A stretch of DNA of 64,000 nt from JBBPZA01 sp963728925 (GTDB lineage Bacteria; Actinomycetota; Thermoleophilia; Solirubrobacterales; Solirubrobacteraceae), in contig CAVSMB010000025.1 of NCBI GenBank assembly GCA_963728925.1, positions 62,001-126,000 of the forward strand, given 5' to 3'. Below are positions 1 through 9,004 of the stretch, piece after piece. The position numbers and the translations under genes are program-made. Numbering within the stretch: position 1 is the stretch's first letter; each line of letters begins with the position of its first letter. Under the pieces are notes generated by a model, which saw only the letters and a list, made by a program, of their open reading frames with translations, was not told the origin of the DNA and did not search any database.

Positions 1-200
1 CGCGAGGCCTGGAACAGCTCTCCCACATCCGCTTGGCGGTACTGCGAGATCAGCGTCTGCACGCTAGCCTTCGTATAACCAAACCGCCCGGCGATCTGCG
101 CTGCCGACAGCTCCTCCACGTACTAGGCGCGCAGCGCCTCATACCGACGGTGCCCGGCGACCGTCGGCTTGGTGAAGCGTTCGTGTCTAGTCCGGGCCAT
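1..200 (-). pseudogene. Transposase N-terminal fragment (HTH), interrupted by a stop
   Basis: Read on the minus strand from an ATG at 200, the sequence gives MARTRHERFTKPTVAGHRRY followed by EALRA, a TAG at 123-125, and then YVEELSAAQIAGRFGYTKAS. This looks like the N-terminal helix-turn-helix domain of a transposase family found in actinobacteria, in which the RYEALRAY..EELSA stretch precedes the recognition helix. The gene runs off the left edge, so the catalytic domain is not visible. The internal TAG makes a pseudogene the simplest reading. The family assignment rests on the pattern of the HTH only. Confidence 0.55.
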
Positions 201-499
201 CGCTCAGCCGATTTGGTGGACGATTCTACTGATATGGTTCCGCACCCAGCGGACGGAACGCGACGACGAATTCGCTGCTGTCCGGCGGAATACTGCACAA
301 CCATGGGATCATCGCCACCCGGCGCTCGTCCACCGCGCTGCACTCAACCAGAGATAGCCCGAGAAGGATCCACCAAATGAGCTAAGCCAAGCTACGTCAG
401 GGCCGCCGGAAGCCCCAACTACCGCTACAGCCGCCGATCACAGACTACAGAGAAATAGGTGAACGAATCATCGATAATACTAAGAACCGGAGGTTGGTC
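201..499. other. Intergenic stretch with no supported gene
   Basis: No open frame here shows recognisable protein sequence on either strand. The last part (about 486-499) carries the GGAGG ribosome-binding site of the gene starting at 500. The stretch is less GC-rich than the downstream gene and may be remnant DNA left with the transposase fragment. Confidence 0.5.
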
Positions 500-1225
500 A
501 TGAGCGCAATACCGGCAGGGGCGCGGCCCTATCCCGAGCCCATCGGCGGCCGCGCGGTCCGCAGCATCCGCCATCCGCTGGCTCGTGCGTTGCTCGTGAT
601 GACGTTCTCGACGGGGCTCGTCGATGCCGTCAGCTATCTCGGCCTCGGGCGGGTGTTCACCGCGAACATGACCGGGAACATCGTGCTGCTCGGGTTCGGG
701 ATCGCCGGCAGCGGGGGACTGCCCGTCGTCGCACCGCTCGTGTCGCTCTGGGCCTTCCTCGCCGGCTCAGCCGTCGGCGGCGTGCTGGCGGTGACGACCG
801 GCGATCGTCACGCGCAGCACGTCGCCCGCGCGCTCGGGATCGAGATCGGGCTGGTCCTGGCCGCCGCGATCACGGCCGCGGCGACCGACGTACGACCGAG
901 CACCTTCTCCGGCGACGCGGTCATCGCCCTGCTCGCGCTGGCCATGGGCGTGCGCAACGCCACCGTCAGGCGGCTGGGCGTTCCCGACCTGACCACCACT
1001 GTGCTGACGATGACGCTGACCGGCCTAGCCGCCGACTCGCGGGTTGCGGGCGGCTCGGGCAAGGGTTCGCTGCGCAGGATCACCGCCGTGCTGGCAATGC
1101 TCTCCGGGGCAGTGGCCGGAGCGCTGCTGCTCAAGATCAGCCTCGTCCCGCCGCTCCTCGCCGCGGCGGCGCTCGCGCTCCTCGTGGCGCTGGCGTATGT
1201 GCCGGTCGCTCGCCGGGAGGCGTGA
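500..1225 (+). CDS. DUF1275 (YoaK-family) membrane protein
   Basis: The 241-residue product is strongly hydrophobic, with about six membrane segments. It carries the family signature near residue 55 (RVFTANMTGNIVLLGFG), preceded by a short hydrophilic N-terminus. YoaK/DUF1275 proteins are integral membrane proteins of unknown substrate. The ATG at 500 is preferred because GGAGG lies 6 bases upstream; an in-frame TTG at 494 lies within that site. The length is normal for the family. No operon partner is visible: the next intact gene (1564-2478) is on the other strand. Confidence 0.85.
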   Translation: MSAIPAGARPYPEPIGGRAVRSIRHPLARALLVMTFSTGLVDAVSYLGLGRVFTANMTGNIVLLGFGIAGSGGLPVVAPLVSLWAFLAGSAVGGVLAVTTGDRHAQHVARALGIEIGLVLAAAITAAATDVRPSTFSGDAVIALLALAMGVRNATVRRLGVPDLTTTVLTMTLTGLAADSRVAGGSGKGSLRRITAVLAMLSGAVAGALLLKISLVPPLLAAAALALLVALAYVPVARREA

Positions 1226-1239
1226 CGCGTTCCGGAGGC

Positions 1240-1450
1240 GTGGCGTCGCTCAGCGACTCCCGTGCCACGCTGCTCATCGGCAACCAGATCGTGTCCTCGG
1301 GCCAATCCTCGATCATCACAACCCCGGCGCCGCTCACCACCTCGCACGGCCGTTCGACCGGCTCACCACCGCGACCTTCCAGAGCACGAAGTCGCTCAGC
1401 GTGCGGTCCCACGCAATGAGCGCGACACGACCGGCCTCGGCCAGGATCTA
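1240..1450 (-). pseudogene. Possible remnant of a decayed gene, family unknown
   Basis: On the minus strand two short segments read like real protein in different frames: VALIAWDRTLSDFVLWKV (about 1372-1432) and GVVMIEDWPEDTIWLPMSS (about 1265-1325). Joining them requires at least one frameshift and no convincing start codon is present. I do not recognise the family. It lies between two convergent intact genes and may simply be decaying DNA. Confidence 0.3.
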
Positions 1451-1563
1451 CCGGGCGGTTGGACCCAGCTTAGCCCCGGCCGGGCACGATAAGACCGCTC
1501 TCGGAGGCGGCGACGACGAGCTGCGCGCGGTCGCCGGGAGTAGGCGCGGCGGCACCCGTACCC

Positions 1564-2478
1564 TCACGGCGCCGCGCCGCCCACCAGCGCCCGGAGCACC
1601 CCGCGCACCGTCTCCTTGCCGTAGGCCTCGTCCGGGTTGCCGTCGGTGAGCACCGCGACGCTCACCGTGTCGTCGCCCGCCTCCAGGCGCGCGACTTGGT
1701 GGACGAGCGTGCCCAGGCCGGTCTCGCGGATGCCGCTCTTGAAGAGCGCGCGCCAGCCGCCCGGCGCCTCCTGGACGATTCCCCAGCGGCCGTCGGGCGC
1801 AATCCCGGCCAACGTGGCCTTGGCGAAGACCAGGCGGCGGCCGGGGACCATGTCGGGGAAGACCCCCATGAAGCGGGCCTGGTCGCGCGCGCTGATCTGG
1901 GCCCGGGCCCAGCCCCGCCCACGGCACCGGCACGAGGCGACGGCGCGGGGGCCCAGGAGGAAGTCGCGCAGGCGCGCCCGCCGGGCGAGTGAGCGCAGCC
2001 CGCGATCGCCGACCCGTCGGTAGACCGCGGTGGCGGCGTCGTTGTCGGACTCGGTGATCATGAGCCGCAGCTGGGCGCGAAGCGCGCGGGTGAGCGGCGC
2101 ACCGACGCGTTCGAGGCGCTCGAGCTCGGCGACCAGCAGCATGACCTTCACGACGCTGGCCGTCACGAAGCGCTCGCCTGCGCGCACGCCCCGCAGTCGC
2201 CCGTCGGCCCGGGTCACCGCGAAGGCCACGCGGCCGGTCCGCCCGGCCGCCCAGGCGGTGGCCTGCGCCACACGGGCCTCGTTCCCCGCCGGGCCCACAG
2301 GCCGCACGGGCGGCGGCGCGACGCGGTTGGGCGAGGCGGCGGAGCCGCCAGTGGAGGTCCCCACGAGGGCTCCGGCGGCGAAGGTCGCGGCGGCCAGGAG
2401 CGAACCGGCCAGCACCGCGCCGCGACGCCGCGCGGAGACGATGGACCGTGCGGTCCGCGGACCGTTCCCCTCGCCCAT
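1564..2478 (-). CDS. Secreted or membrane-anchored serine beta-lactamase-fold hydrolase
   Basis: The 304-residue protein begins with a basic stretch and a hydrophobic segment (AVLAGSLLAAATFAAGALVG), a signal peptide or anchor. The class A beta-lactamase / penicillin-binding triad is readable: SVVK (SxxK), then ESDND (SDN) and KSGI in place of KTG, in the correct order and spacing. Such proteins in actinobacteria are often annotated as class A beta-lactamase-related serine hydrolases; whether this one hydrolyses beta-lactams or cleaves peptidoglycan peptides cannot be told. The start is the ATG at 2478. It is divergent from the SnoaL-like gene at 2540, with 61 bp between. Confidence 0.8.
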   Translation of the reverse strand: MGEGNGPRTARSIVSARRRGAVLAGSLLAAATFAAGALVGTSTGGSAASPNRVAPPPVRPVGPAGNEARVAQATAWAAGRTGRVAFAVTRADGRLRGVRAGERFVTASVVKVMLLVAELERLERVGAPLTRALRAQLRLMITESDNDAATAVYRRVGDRGLRSLARRARLRDFLLGPRAVASCRCRGRGWARAQISARDQARFMGVFPDMVPGRRLVFAKATLAGIAPDGRWGIVQEAPGGWRALFKSGIRETGLGTLVHQVARLEAGDDTVSVAVLTDGNPDEAYGKETVRGVLRALVGGAAP

Positions 2479-2539
2479 CGCTGGACGGTAGCGCGGCGCG
2501 AGGTTGACCTCCGCCGATCGGGTGGGACAGGATCGACCG

Positions 2540-2956
2540 GTGACCGGCGAGGACGACGTCGAGCTCGCGCGGCGCCTCTTCGAGGCGTTCACCGTCCGCG
2601 ACCTGGGCGGCGTCCTCGCCGTCGCCGCACCCGAGCTCGAGTTCCACGCGGTCACCGCCGAGCGCACCCGCGGCGGCGAGCCCTACCGCAGCGAGGACGG
2701 GATGCGCGAGTACTTCGCCGACGTGGCCCGCGTGTGGCGCGAGCTGCGGGTCATCCCGCAGACCTTCCGCACCAGGGGGGGCGGCGTCGTGCTCGCCCTG
2801 GGCCGGGTCTACGCCCGCGACCACGAGGGCGCGATCATCGACTCGCCGGCCGGCTGGCTGTTGCGCGTCCGGGGGCCGCGGATCGCGTTTGTCCGGGTCT
2901 TCGAGAGCGCCGACGAGGCGGTCGCCGCCTTCGAGGCCGCCGGTCCTGACCCGTAG
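2540..2956 (+). CDS. SnoaL-like / nuclear transport factor 2-fold protein
   Basis: The 138-residue product has the cone-shaped SnoaL/NTF2 pattern: an N-terminal helix (ARRLFEAFTVRDL), a pocket strand (LEFHAV), the loop with YRSEDGMREYFADVARVW, and C-terminal strands ending in a helix. Family members include cyclases, isomerases and many uncharacterised proteins, so no reaction is assigned. The GTG at 2540 is preferred; an upstream TTG at 2504 would add 12 residues with no support. It ends 8 bp before the stop of the interrupted GMC gene, which is convergent. Confidence 0.7.
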   Translation: MTGEDDVELARRLFEAFTVRDLGGVLAVAAPELEFHAVTAERTRGGEPYRSEDGMREYFADVARVWRELRVIPQTFRTRGGGVVLALGRVYARDHEGAIIDSPAGWLLRVRGPRIAFVRVFESADEAVAAFEAAGPDP

Positions 2957-2964
2957 TCCGCCGT

Positions 2965-3103
2965 TCAGCCGTTCAGCCGCTCGGCGAGCGCCGTCGCGTT
3001 GAGGTGGGCGAGCGACTCGATGGAGACCATCGGGTTGACCCCCGTCGCCGACGGGAACGAGGAGCCGTCGCACACGAGCAGGTTCCTCACCTCCCACGTC
3101 TCC
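2965..3103 (-). pseudogene. GMC oxidoreductase, C-terminal piece separated by the mobile element
   Basis: Read on the minus strand, this piece gives TWEVRNLLVCDGSSFPSATG, then VNPMVSIESLAHLNATALAE and RLNG before the TGA at 2965-2967. This is the standard C-terminal end of GMC-family flavin oxidoreductases (the VCDGS..P...GVNP..SI motif). Its other part lies at 16122-18019, and the two pieces join exactly in frame across the 11-bp sequence at 3093-3103. It has no start or ribosome-binding site of its own and is presumably silent while the element is integrated. Confidence 0.95.
3093..3103. repeat. Left attachment-site core of the integrated element
   Basis: CCCACGTCTCC occurs here and again at 16111-16121, at the exact points where the GMC gene is interrupted. 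The joined host sequence has a single copy inside the codons for Thr-Trp. In the reconstituted element-side site, inverted 12-bp arms (GGGGGAACGAAA at 3107-3118 and its complement at 16102-16113) flank this core, as expected for a serine-integrase attP. Confidence 0.9.
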
Positions 3104-3134
3104 TCGGGGGGAACGAAAGCGCTACAATTGGAGG

Positions 3135-4474
3135 CTGACCACACCCACCAACACCCACCGCCGAACTATCGGGATCGTCCGCGTCAGCCAGGTCGGCGGA
3201 CGCAAAGGCGAGTCCTTCGTGTCCCCCGACGAGCAGGCCGACAGCATCCGAGCGGAGTGCGACCGCCGCGGCCTCCGGCTCCTCCGGATCACCGAGGAAC
3301 TCGACGTGAGCGGCACGACGCCGATCGCGCAGCGCGCCGGACTGCGGCACGCGATCGAAGCTGTTGAGGCCGGGCACGCCGACGTCTCATCGCCGCGTAC
3401 TTGGACCGCCTCGCCCGCTCGATCGAAGTGAAGCGAGAGCTGGTGCGTCGCGTCGAGGCGGCAGGCGGCGAAGTCCTCACGCTCAACGTCGGCGCGATCA
3501 CCAACGGGTCGGCCGCCCAGCGACTGTCCGGCGATCTACTCGCGCTCATCGACGAGCACGTCGCGAGCACTGCCCGCGAACGAGGGCACATCGCGCAGGC
3601 CGCCGCCGTCGAGCGGGGCGTCCTGCCCTACCCGAACGTGCCGACCGGGTACGACCGCGGCGACGATGGGCGGCTCGTGCCGAACACGCTCGCCCCGGTC
3701 GTCCGCGAAGCGTTCGAGCTGCGCGCCGGCGGCCAGACGATCCGGGCGTCCGGCAGCACCTCGACGGCGACGGCGTGAAGCTCAGCCACCACGGCGTCGA
3801 CACGACGCTCGCCGGGCGCGTCTGCCGCGGCGAGATCCACTTCGGCGAGCACGTCAATCTCGCGGCTCATGAACCCATCATCACCGAGGACTTGTGGCAG
3901 CGCGTTCAGCGCGTCACCGTCCCGACCGGGCGGAAGGCGAAGAGCGACCGGATCCTCGCCCGCCTCGGTGTCCTGCGCTGCGCAACGTGCGACGGCCGCA
4001 TGGTAGCCTCGAAAAGCCACAGCGGCACGTACCACACGTACCGTTGCCCGCACAACAACGACTGCGCGCGGCACGTCACGATCGGCGCGGAGCTGGTAGA
4101 GAAGGTCGTCGCGGACAAGGCGCGCGAGATCCTCTCCGGCGTCAAGGGACGCGCCAGCGCGACGCGAACGTCCGCCAAGCCGAAGCGCGGCTAGCCAAAG
4201 CGCAGGGCGCCCTTGACACGGCGATCCGCGCGTTCACCGGGCTGGAGGGCGAAGCGGCCGCACGCGACCGCCTCGCGGAACTCCGAGCCGAACGTGATCA
4301 CGCGCAAGCTCACGCCGACCAGGTCCGCCCGTGTCAGCCGGCGACGTGACGTACCCCGCCGACTGGGACACCGCGACGGCCGACGAGCGGCGCGCGCTAA
4401 TCCGCGGCACCATAGCCCGCGTCCTCGTCGCCCCCGGACGCGGCCCGTCCCGCGTCACGTTCGAGCTGCTCTGA
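3135..4474 (+). pseudogene. Large serine recombinase (integrase), broken by four frameshifts
   Basis: Pieces in successive frames make a complete large serine recombinase of about 445 residues. The resolvase domain has the catalytic serine in IVRVSQ and continues through DEQADSIRAECDRRGL; after a shift near 3390 come YLDRLARSIEVKREL and the recombinase domain. Shifts follow near 3745, 4155 and 4330. The zinc ribbon (CATCDGRM...YRCPHNNDC) and coiled-coil region (ARLAKAQGALDTAI) are present. No internal stop occurs within any segment. The apparent start is a CTG at 3135 directly after TTGGAGG, so the real ATG may also be lost. It sits 32 bp from the left core and would have catalysed integration at the GMC gene. 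Confidence 0.9.
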
Positions 4475-4561
4475 CAAGCGGCGGCGAGCCTGCTCGTCCG
4501 CCCACACTTGCACGTACTCCTGCGCTCGCGGCGACAGCTCGCCGAGCGTGTCCTTCGCCAT
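4397..4561 (-). CDS. Small hydrophilic element protein, unknown function
   Basis: The 54-residue product begins MAKDTLGELSPRAQEYVQVW and is mostly helical and charged. The start at 4561 is chosen because a strong GAGGAG lies 6 bases upstream; an in-frame ATG at 4579 has no such site. It overlaps the end of the recombinase gene convergently and follows the zinc-ribbon gene at 4612-4950 on the same strand, so the two probably form one transcript. No family is recognised. Confidence 0.6.
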   Translation of the reverse strand: MAKDTLGELSPRAQEYVQVWADEQARRRLSEQLERDAGRAASGGDEDAGYGAAD

Positions 4562-4611
4562 CGGTGCTCCTCGTTCCAAGCGAGCGGCGCTCGCACCTGG
4601 AGTACGGCATG

Positions 4612-4950
4612 TCAGCCCTCCTTCGATTCGCAGAACTCACGACACGCCGCTTGCTGCTCCGGCGTCGCCTCCTCCTCCGGCTCCTCCACCACGGGCGGAC
4701 GGCGGCAGTCTCGGCAGAGCAGCTCGTCGCCGACGCGCACCAAGTAGCTGGTGCCCACTCGGCGGCAGCGATGGCACGAGCCGTAGTCCCAGTCAGGGAG
4801 CACCACCCCCTCGTCGCTGCAGTAGCCGTTCGGTCGCGTCGGGACAAGCTCAGAGGACAAGACTTCGACGACCCCCTCCTGGTCATCAATCTCGGGCGCG
4901 TCCCCCTTTTCTATTCTCTGGACTACTTCCCTTACTACTTCGTGCGACAC
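4612..4950 (-). CDS. Small zinc-ribbon protein of the element
   Basis: The 112-residue product starts at GTG 4950, preceded by a GAGAGG-type ribosome-binding site. It has an N-terminal acidic-basic helix (SHEVVREVVQRIEKGDAPE) and one clear zinc ribbon, CHRCRRVGTSYLVRVGDEL then LCRDC, and ends in an acidic tail. Such small CxxC proteins are common in actinobacterial phages as regulators or nuclease partners; no specific role can be given. The GTG sits inside the first, degenerate unit of the palindrome array (4942-5068), so the array covers its promoter and the protein may be under repressor control. Confidence 0.65.
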   Translation of the reverse strand: MSHEVVREVVQRIEKGDAPEIDDQEGVVEVLSSELVPTRPNGYCSDEGVVLPDWDYGSCHRCRRVGTSYLVRVGDELLCRDCRRPPVVEEPEEEATPEQQAACREFCESKEG

Positions 4951-5068
4951 CGTTTCGCCTCTCGGGCGACACTGTTGTCGCCTCGAAGGCGACACTGATG
5001 TCGCCTCTCTGATACGCGAGTGGCGACACTGTAGTCGACTCTACAGTGGCGACACTGTTGTCGCCACT
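4942..5068. promoter_or_regulatory. Array of 18-bp palindromes, probable operators
   Basis: Four near-identical palindromes lie at 4965-4982, 4988-5005, 5022-5039 and 5048-5065, with consensus GGCGACACTGTTGTCGCC (arms GGCGACA / TGTCGCC). A fifth, degenerate copy is at 4942-4959. The first three start 23 bp apart. The copy at 5048 extends to a perfect 10-bp arm (AGTGGCGACA / TGTCGCCACT, 5045-5068). Placement directly upstream of and over the start of the zinc-ribbon gene suggests binding sites of a dimeric phage repressor. Iterons of a replication origin are an alternative. Confidence 0.75.
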
Positions 5069-5558
5069 AGGAGCGACAACGTCAAGGCGAGCGACAGCCT
5101 CGGCGAGCCACTCCCAGGTGTAGAAGTACGTCGCCCGACGACTATAAAGACGCACAAGCTAGATCAGCCACAGCGCTTCGAGCTTGCCGCAGTGACGTAG
5201 CACTGTAAGACGGGTAGAGACAGAGAGCTAGGCGATACGCTACTGAATAGGGAAGAACTAAAATAGAAAGTAGAAGCTCATGATCACCGCGAGCGTGAAC
5301 TGCTAGACGAAGTCGATACACAGCGCGTTGCGGTAACGGCGAAGCCAAGACGGGGTGAAAACGTAACAGTAGTCTCGGCTTCCGTCAGCGATACGTTAGA
5401 GAGCAAACAGGCACTGCCTTTCTTCTCCGATGGGTAAGGGTTTGAAGAATAAAGTACCTGCCTTCCTGTCCGAAGGTTTTGAACGCCGATATCTAAAGGG
5501 GAAGGCGGTCCTCGTTCTAGGGGATTTTCGATCGAGATCGGACGTGCTCACACCGTGG
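5069..5558. other. Non-coding or decayed stretch between the operator array and a zinc-finger remnant
   Basis: No frame here gives recognisable protein. A plus-strand open segment at 5430-5560 (MGKGLKNKVPAFLSEGFERR...) lacks a ribosome-binding site and is not supported. Base composition is visibly lower in GC than the host genes. It may have held the divergent promoter region of the element. Confidence 0.4.
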
Positions 5559-5945
5559 TCACGCCGCCGACGCGACCACCGCGCAGCTCGCGCAGAGCTT
5601 CAACGCGGGCCTGACAGCGGGTACCGCCTCGGTCGGCTTCCCGCACTCGTCGCACGGTTTGCGGTGCGCGTCCCGCCAGCGACGCGCCTGCTCACGAGTC
5701 GCCTCAGACGCGCAGTCGGGGTGGTACTTGCGCAGCGCGACCGAGCCTCCCCAGCGGTTCGCTGCACCGGGCGCACGGCCGCTTCGCCTTCTCCTCCCGC
5801 GCCTTCCGGGCGAGCTCGCGTTCCCGGCACCGCTGGTCGCAGTACTTCTGGTTCGGCCGGTGAAGGGCGAGCCGGTCACCGCACTCCGCGCACTCGTCGG
5901 GGGCGCGGACGCGCGTGGGCTCGCGGTGGTCGAGCGGCACGCCGT
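5559..5945 (-). pseudogene. Zinc-finger (multi-CxxC) phage protein, frameshifted
   Basis: On the minus strand the first frame gives DECAECGDRLALHRPNQKYC then DQRCRERELARKAREEKAKR and PCARC. After a shift near 5750 it continues ALRKYHPDCASEATREQARR, then PCDECGKPTEAVP and LCASC. Three to four CxxC pairs suggest a zinc-binding DNA-associated protein resembling the CxxC-rich ORFs in the right arm (15104-15719). One single-base shift separates otherwise good protein sequence. The start is uncertain; a GTG near 5945 is possible. Confidence 0.5.
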
Positions 5946-6309
5946 CGTCCCGTGGAGCAGCTCGATGCTCCCGCTGAGCCCGAGATCCTCCGTTGTACCC
6001 GGGCGACAGTACTACTAGACCTCCGCCGTTACCGCCAGAACGTCGCGCGGGCGACGATCGGGCTGGCTTCCACGATGACCCCGCCGAGCGAGGCGAGAGC
6101 GTTGCGCACTTAACCACGCCGCCTCCCACGGCAGGCCTTGACGCGAAGGTCGGCGAGCACTTCGCGCATCCTCGCGACCGGCGTTTGCCCGTCGCCTTCC
6201 ACGCGGGCCGCGACTACACGGAGGGCTGGGCAGGCCGCCACGGGGACGATCTCAAGACAGCGTCGAGGAGCGCGCGCCGCACGATCCGAATAGACGTGCG
6301 CCTCGTCTG

Positions 6310-6940
6310 CTAGCTCAGTGAGCGTGCGAGATGATCGACGTACTCGCGCTTCAACCAGTCGAGTCCAGCTCGACGCGGACGCTCACGCTGCGGGCGACAG
6401 CATCGGCGACACGGGCGACGGCACGGCCTCGACCGTCCGCTGCGCCGCAACAGTCCGAAGCCCTCCAGCTCCTCCAGGGCGAGCGACCCCGGTGGCCGAG
6501 GGAGGGCGCGACGACGAAGCTCACGCCGCCGGGGACGCCCGTGATCCGGTCGTCCGCGCCGATGGCGTCTTCGCCTCCCTGCGCGAGCAGGAACACTGCG
6601 ACCGCGCAGGTCGCGCGACTGAGCGCCACGGCGGCGAGTGCATGAGCACGTCCAAGTTGAAGCGACGGCCCGTGTCAGGCGACTGCGCTCACGCCGCCCG
6701 ACCGCGTTGTCGATCGCGACGGACGCGCGCTCGATCAGCGGCAGCAGGACCTCTCGAACGGTGCGACGAGAGGGTCGTCAGGGTCGACCACGGAGAGCTC
6801 GCCCGCCTCGATCACGAGCGCGCTAGCACTTCGAGCTCGTACAGGCCGCGAGCGTAAGCCCGCAGCGCGTTGGGGTCGGTGTAGAGACGAGCGGATCCGA
6901 GTCGGTCACCGAGCACTCCAAAATCGGCGCCGCTTACGGG
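6310..6940 (-). pseudogene. Decayed minus-strand phage ORFs, one resembling a terminase small subunit
   Basis: Segments in different frames read as protein: FGVLGDRLGSARLYTDPNAL then RAYARGLYELEVLA (about 6835-6935), ALVIEAGELSVVDPDDPLV (about 6765-6830) and VLLPLIERASVAIDNAVG (about 6690-6750). Downstream come ITGVPGGVSFVVAPSLGHRG (about 6490-6550) and GLDWLKREYVDHLARSLS (about 6314-6365). The first three together resemble a P27-type terminase small subunit, but weakly. At least four frameshifts are needed. Function is therefore not assigned beyond a phage origin. Confidence 0.35.
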
Positions 6941-6983
6941 CGAGCAGGGACTTCCAATTCGTGCGCTCGGCCGCGACGTGCGC

Positions 6984-7214
6984 TCACGGCTTCTTCGTCG
7001 CATAGGCCCACCGCCACTGCGACGGCTCTTCATCTGGAAGAGGCCGCGGCGCGTAAGACCCTTCTGCGCCTTCGAGAGCGAGCTGACCGCGTCGCTCGAC
7101 GGATGCCGAGAGAAAGCGCGAGTAAACCCCGCGTTGACGTCCTGGAGAGTACCCGCCCCCGCCCTCGGAGACGACGGCAGAGAGAGAGAGCGAGACATCG
7201 CTGATGGCGTCCAC
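6984..7214 (-). CDS. Possible small structural protein of the element, unknown family
   Basis: A 76-residue frame from the ATG at 7214 begins MDAISDVSLSLSAVVSEGGG and ends PSQWRWAYATKKP. Its composition looks protein-like and it is open, unlike the surrounding decayed DNA. No ribosome-binding site is clear and the true gene may begin further upstream in another frame. It lies between the capsid and the putative terminase-small remnant, where head-tail connector genes are often found; I do not recognise the family. Confidence 0.35.
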   Translation of the reverse strand: MDAISDVSLSLSAVVSEGGGGYSPGRQRGVYSRFLSASVERRGQLALEGAEGSYAPRPLPDEEPSQWRWAYATKKP

Positions 7215-7562
7215 GAGCTAGAGCTGCGACGCTTAGAGGGCGCAAGATTGAGCTGCCGCAACTGCTAGACTGATTCCGCCCGGAGTTTTCTGTCCCCGAG
7301 TCTACGCTACACAAGCACACTCCCCGCGCCCGCGCCTCCGCTACACTTCGACGACGACTTCTGCGTCTTCGCACCTCTAGCGCTCGCACCGCCCACCCTG
7401 CCATAACTTCTAGACTTCGCCTTACGACTCACCCTGCGACACCGTGTCGCCCGTCGGACCCGTCGGACCCCTCAGCCTTAACGCCAATCGCTAAGATCGC
7501 GCCAGCAAACCCGTTGTAACCGATCGAACGATCGCGATGAACGCAACGATGGACACTGTCTA
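7215..7562. other. Decayed DNA, no gene supported
   Basis: Short arginine- and serine-rich open frames here are explained by GC bias. No domain or motif is readable on either strand. It lies between the capsid remnant and the small ORF at 6984-7214 and may have encoded a head-tail connector. Confidence 0.35.
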
Positions 7563-8451
7563 GATCGATGACGCGTCGATGCCGGTCAGCAGCTCGACAG
7601 CGCGGTAACGGCGCGCCCAGCGCGAGCCGATAACCACAAGAAACAGCACGGAGTCGGAGTCGAACTCCTGCGAACTAGACTTAGACCACGACGGCTTTGC
7701 GGATCACGATGAGAACTGCCGCTGTGCGTAGACGATCGCCTTGATAGAGTCGCCGTCCGTCTGCAATACGAGCACGGATACATCGGTGAGACGCCGGGCG
7801 GGGTCACGTACGCGTTCCCCCGTCGCTAACTCCTTCGTCAGCGCCAGCGTCAGAGCGAGCTGCGAGCTGATCAGCGTCGCGTACGAGCCGAGGACGTGCT
7901 CTCGACCACACGCACTGCGCGAGCAGCAAGTACTCTAAGACAGTGGACCGCTGACCACGATCGACTGCGTGTCCGCGATCTGAGTCAGTGTCAAAGCCCT
8001 TGACTTGTTCCCGATGACAAGCTCGCGGTCTCTTTCAGGATCGCTGACGTCAGCAGATTGTCCTGCACCAAGCGGAGCAGCTCCGTGTTTGAATCGTCCA
8101 GCGCCTCCGAGCTTGCTCGGACGAGCGCGGCGAGCTTCTTCGGTGTGACCTCGACGTGTCGAGTACGGGGTCCGACTCGATGATCGGGTCTAACTCGACG
8201 TAGAACGCGACGTCAACGTCACCGCTCAGCATCACGCTTACATCTCGCGCTCGTGCCGATCCGAGCACGCCGGACGCTGCGATCACGCTATGCTCGCGAA
8301 AGCGATAGATGATCAGGTGCTGTACGTCTTGAGATAGAAGAGTGCTGTGATAGCGCTGTGCAACAGGTAGCGCATCTAGATGAAAGAGAAGTAGAGCATA
8401 GAGTCTATGATCTGACTCTAAAAGATAAGAGGTGAGAGAAGAGATATTCAA
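7563..8451 (-). pseudogene. HK97-fold major capsid protein, decayed
   Basis: Minus-strand segments match the usual order of an HK97-type capsid protein. They are FREHSVIAASGVLGSARARD and SGDVDVAFYVELDPIIESDP (N-terminal arm and first strands, about 8180-8310), then VEVTPKKLAALVRASSEALD (E-loop and spine helix, about 8090-8160). LLRLVQDNLLTSA follows, and near 7570-7670 the C-terminal SQEFDSDSVLFLVVIGSRWA. The phrase TPKKLAALVRxSxEALDDS is typical of this family. Several frameshifts and stops (about 7680-7700, 7930-8000, 8140) break it. The CDS direction matches the portal remnant at 9005-10170. Confidence 0.6.
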
Positions 8452-9004
8452 CTAGGAGAAAGATAGAGAGGTTCTAGGGTAAGTTGACCTAGAGGTAGAT
8501 GAGATGAGAAAGAGATATGAGAGAATGAGATACTAGGAGACTGAGACGAGGTAAGAGAGTTAGACGAAGACGACGACGTCGAGCAGCTTGCGGACCTCGT
8601 CCACGTAGCGCGAGAGCTTTCTCAGTGATAGAGAGCGACGAACATGCGCTAGGAGATTGAGAGAAGATAGAGACGCTCGCAGGCCTCGGCGATCTCGGCG
8701 AGCGACTCGGGCAGCGTGACCGCTCAGTGCACGCCGTCCTTAGTGCTCGACGTCGAGCGCGCGGAAATAATAGCGACAGTCTGACGTGATCCACGATCGC
8801 GACGAGACGAGACATGTCCGCGTTCGCGAGAGAGCCGCGCGACTCCTTCTAATAACCGCCGAGCTCCTCGCAGCACGCTGTAAGAGATCAGACGCGAAGA
8901 CGTCGACCCTCGACGGTCAGTTCGATCGCGCTCCGTCTTCTTCGTCACCTAATCTCTCTCTCATATAATCCGCTCCCTCCCCTTCTCCCTTTATAATGCT
9001 GATT
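8452..9004. other. Decayed, partly purine-rich stretch between capsid and portal remnants
   Basis: The plus strand between about 8380 and 8560 is built almost entirely of A and G tracts (GAGA, AGATAG, AGGAGA repeats) and carries several CTAG tetramers. On the minus strand LPESLAEIAEACERLYL (about 8665-8720) and ADMSRLVAIVDHV (about 8785-8825) look like protein. A prohead protease or scaffold gene would be expected here, but I cannot identify one. The conspicuous A/G asymmetry is unlike any neighbouring DNA. Confidence 0.4.

Noticed and set aside
5430..6113. Plus-strand 227-codon open frame beginning MGKGLKNKVPAFLSEG
   Set aside because: No ribosome-binding site, and the opposite strand contains the better-supported CxxC zinc-finger segments at 5559-5945.
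7640..7725. tRNA-like segment on the minus strand (GGAGTTCGACTCC with a nearby CTA that could be an amber anticodon)
   Set aside because: The T-arm does not pair with a seven-base loop, there is no matching acceptor or anticodon stem, and the same bases encode the capsid C-terminus SQEFDSDSVLFLV in one frame.
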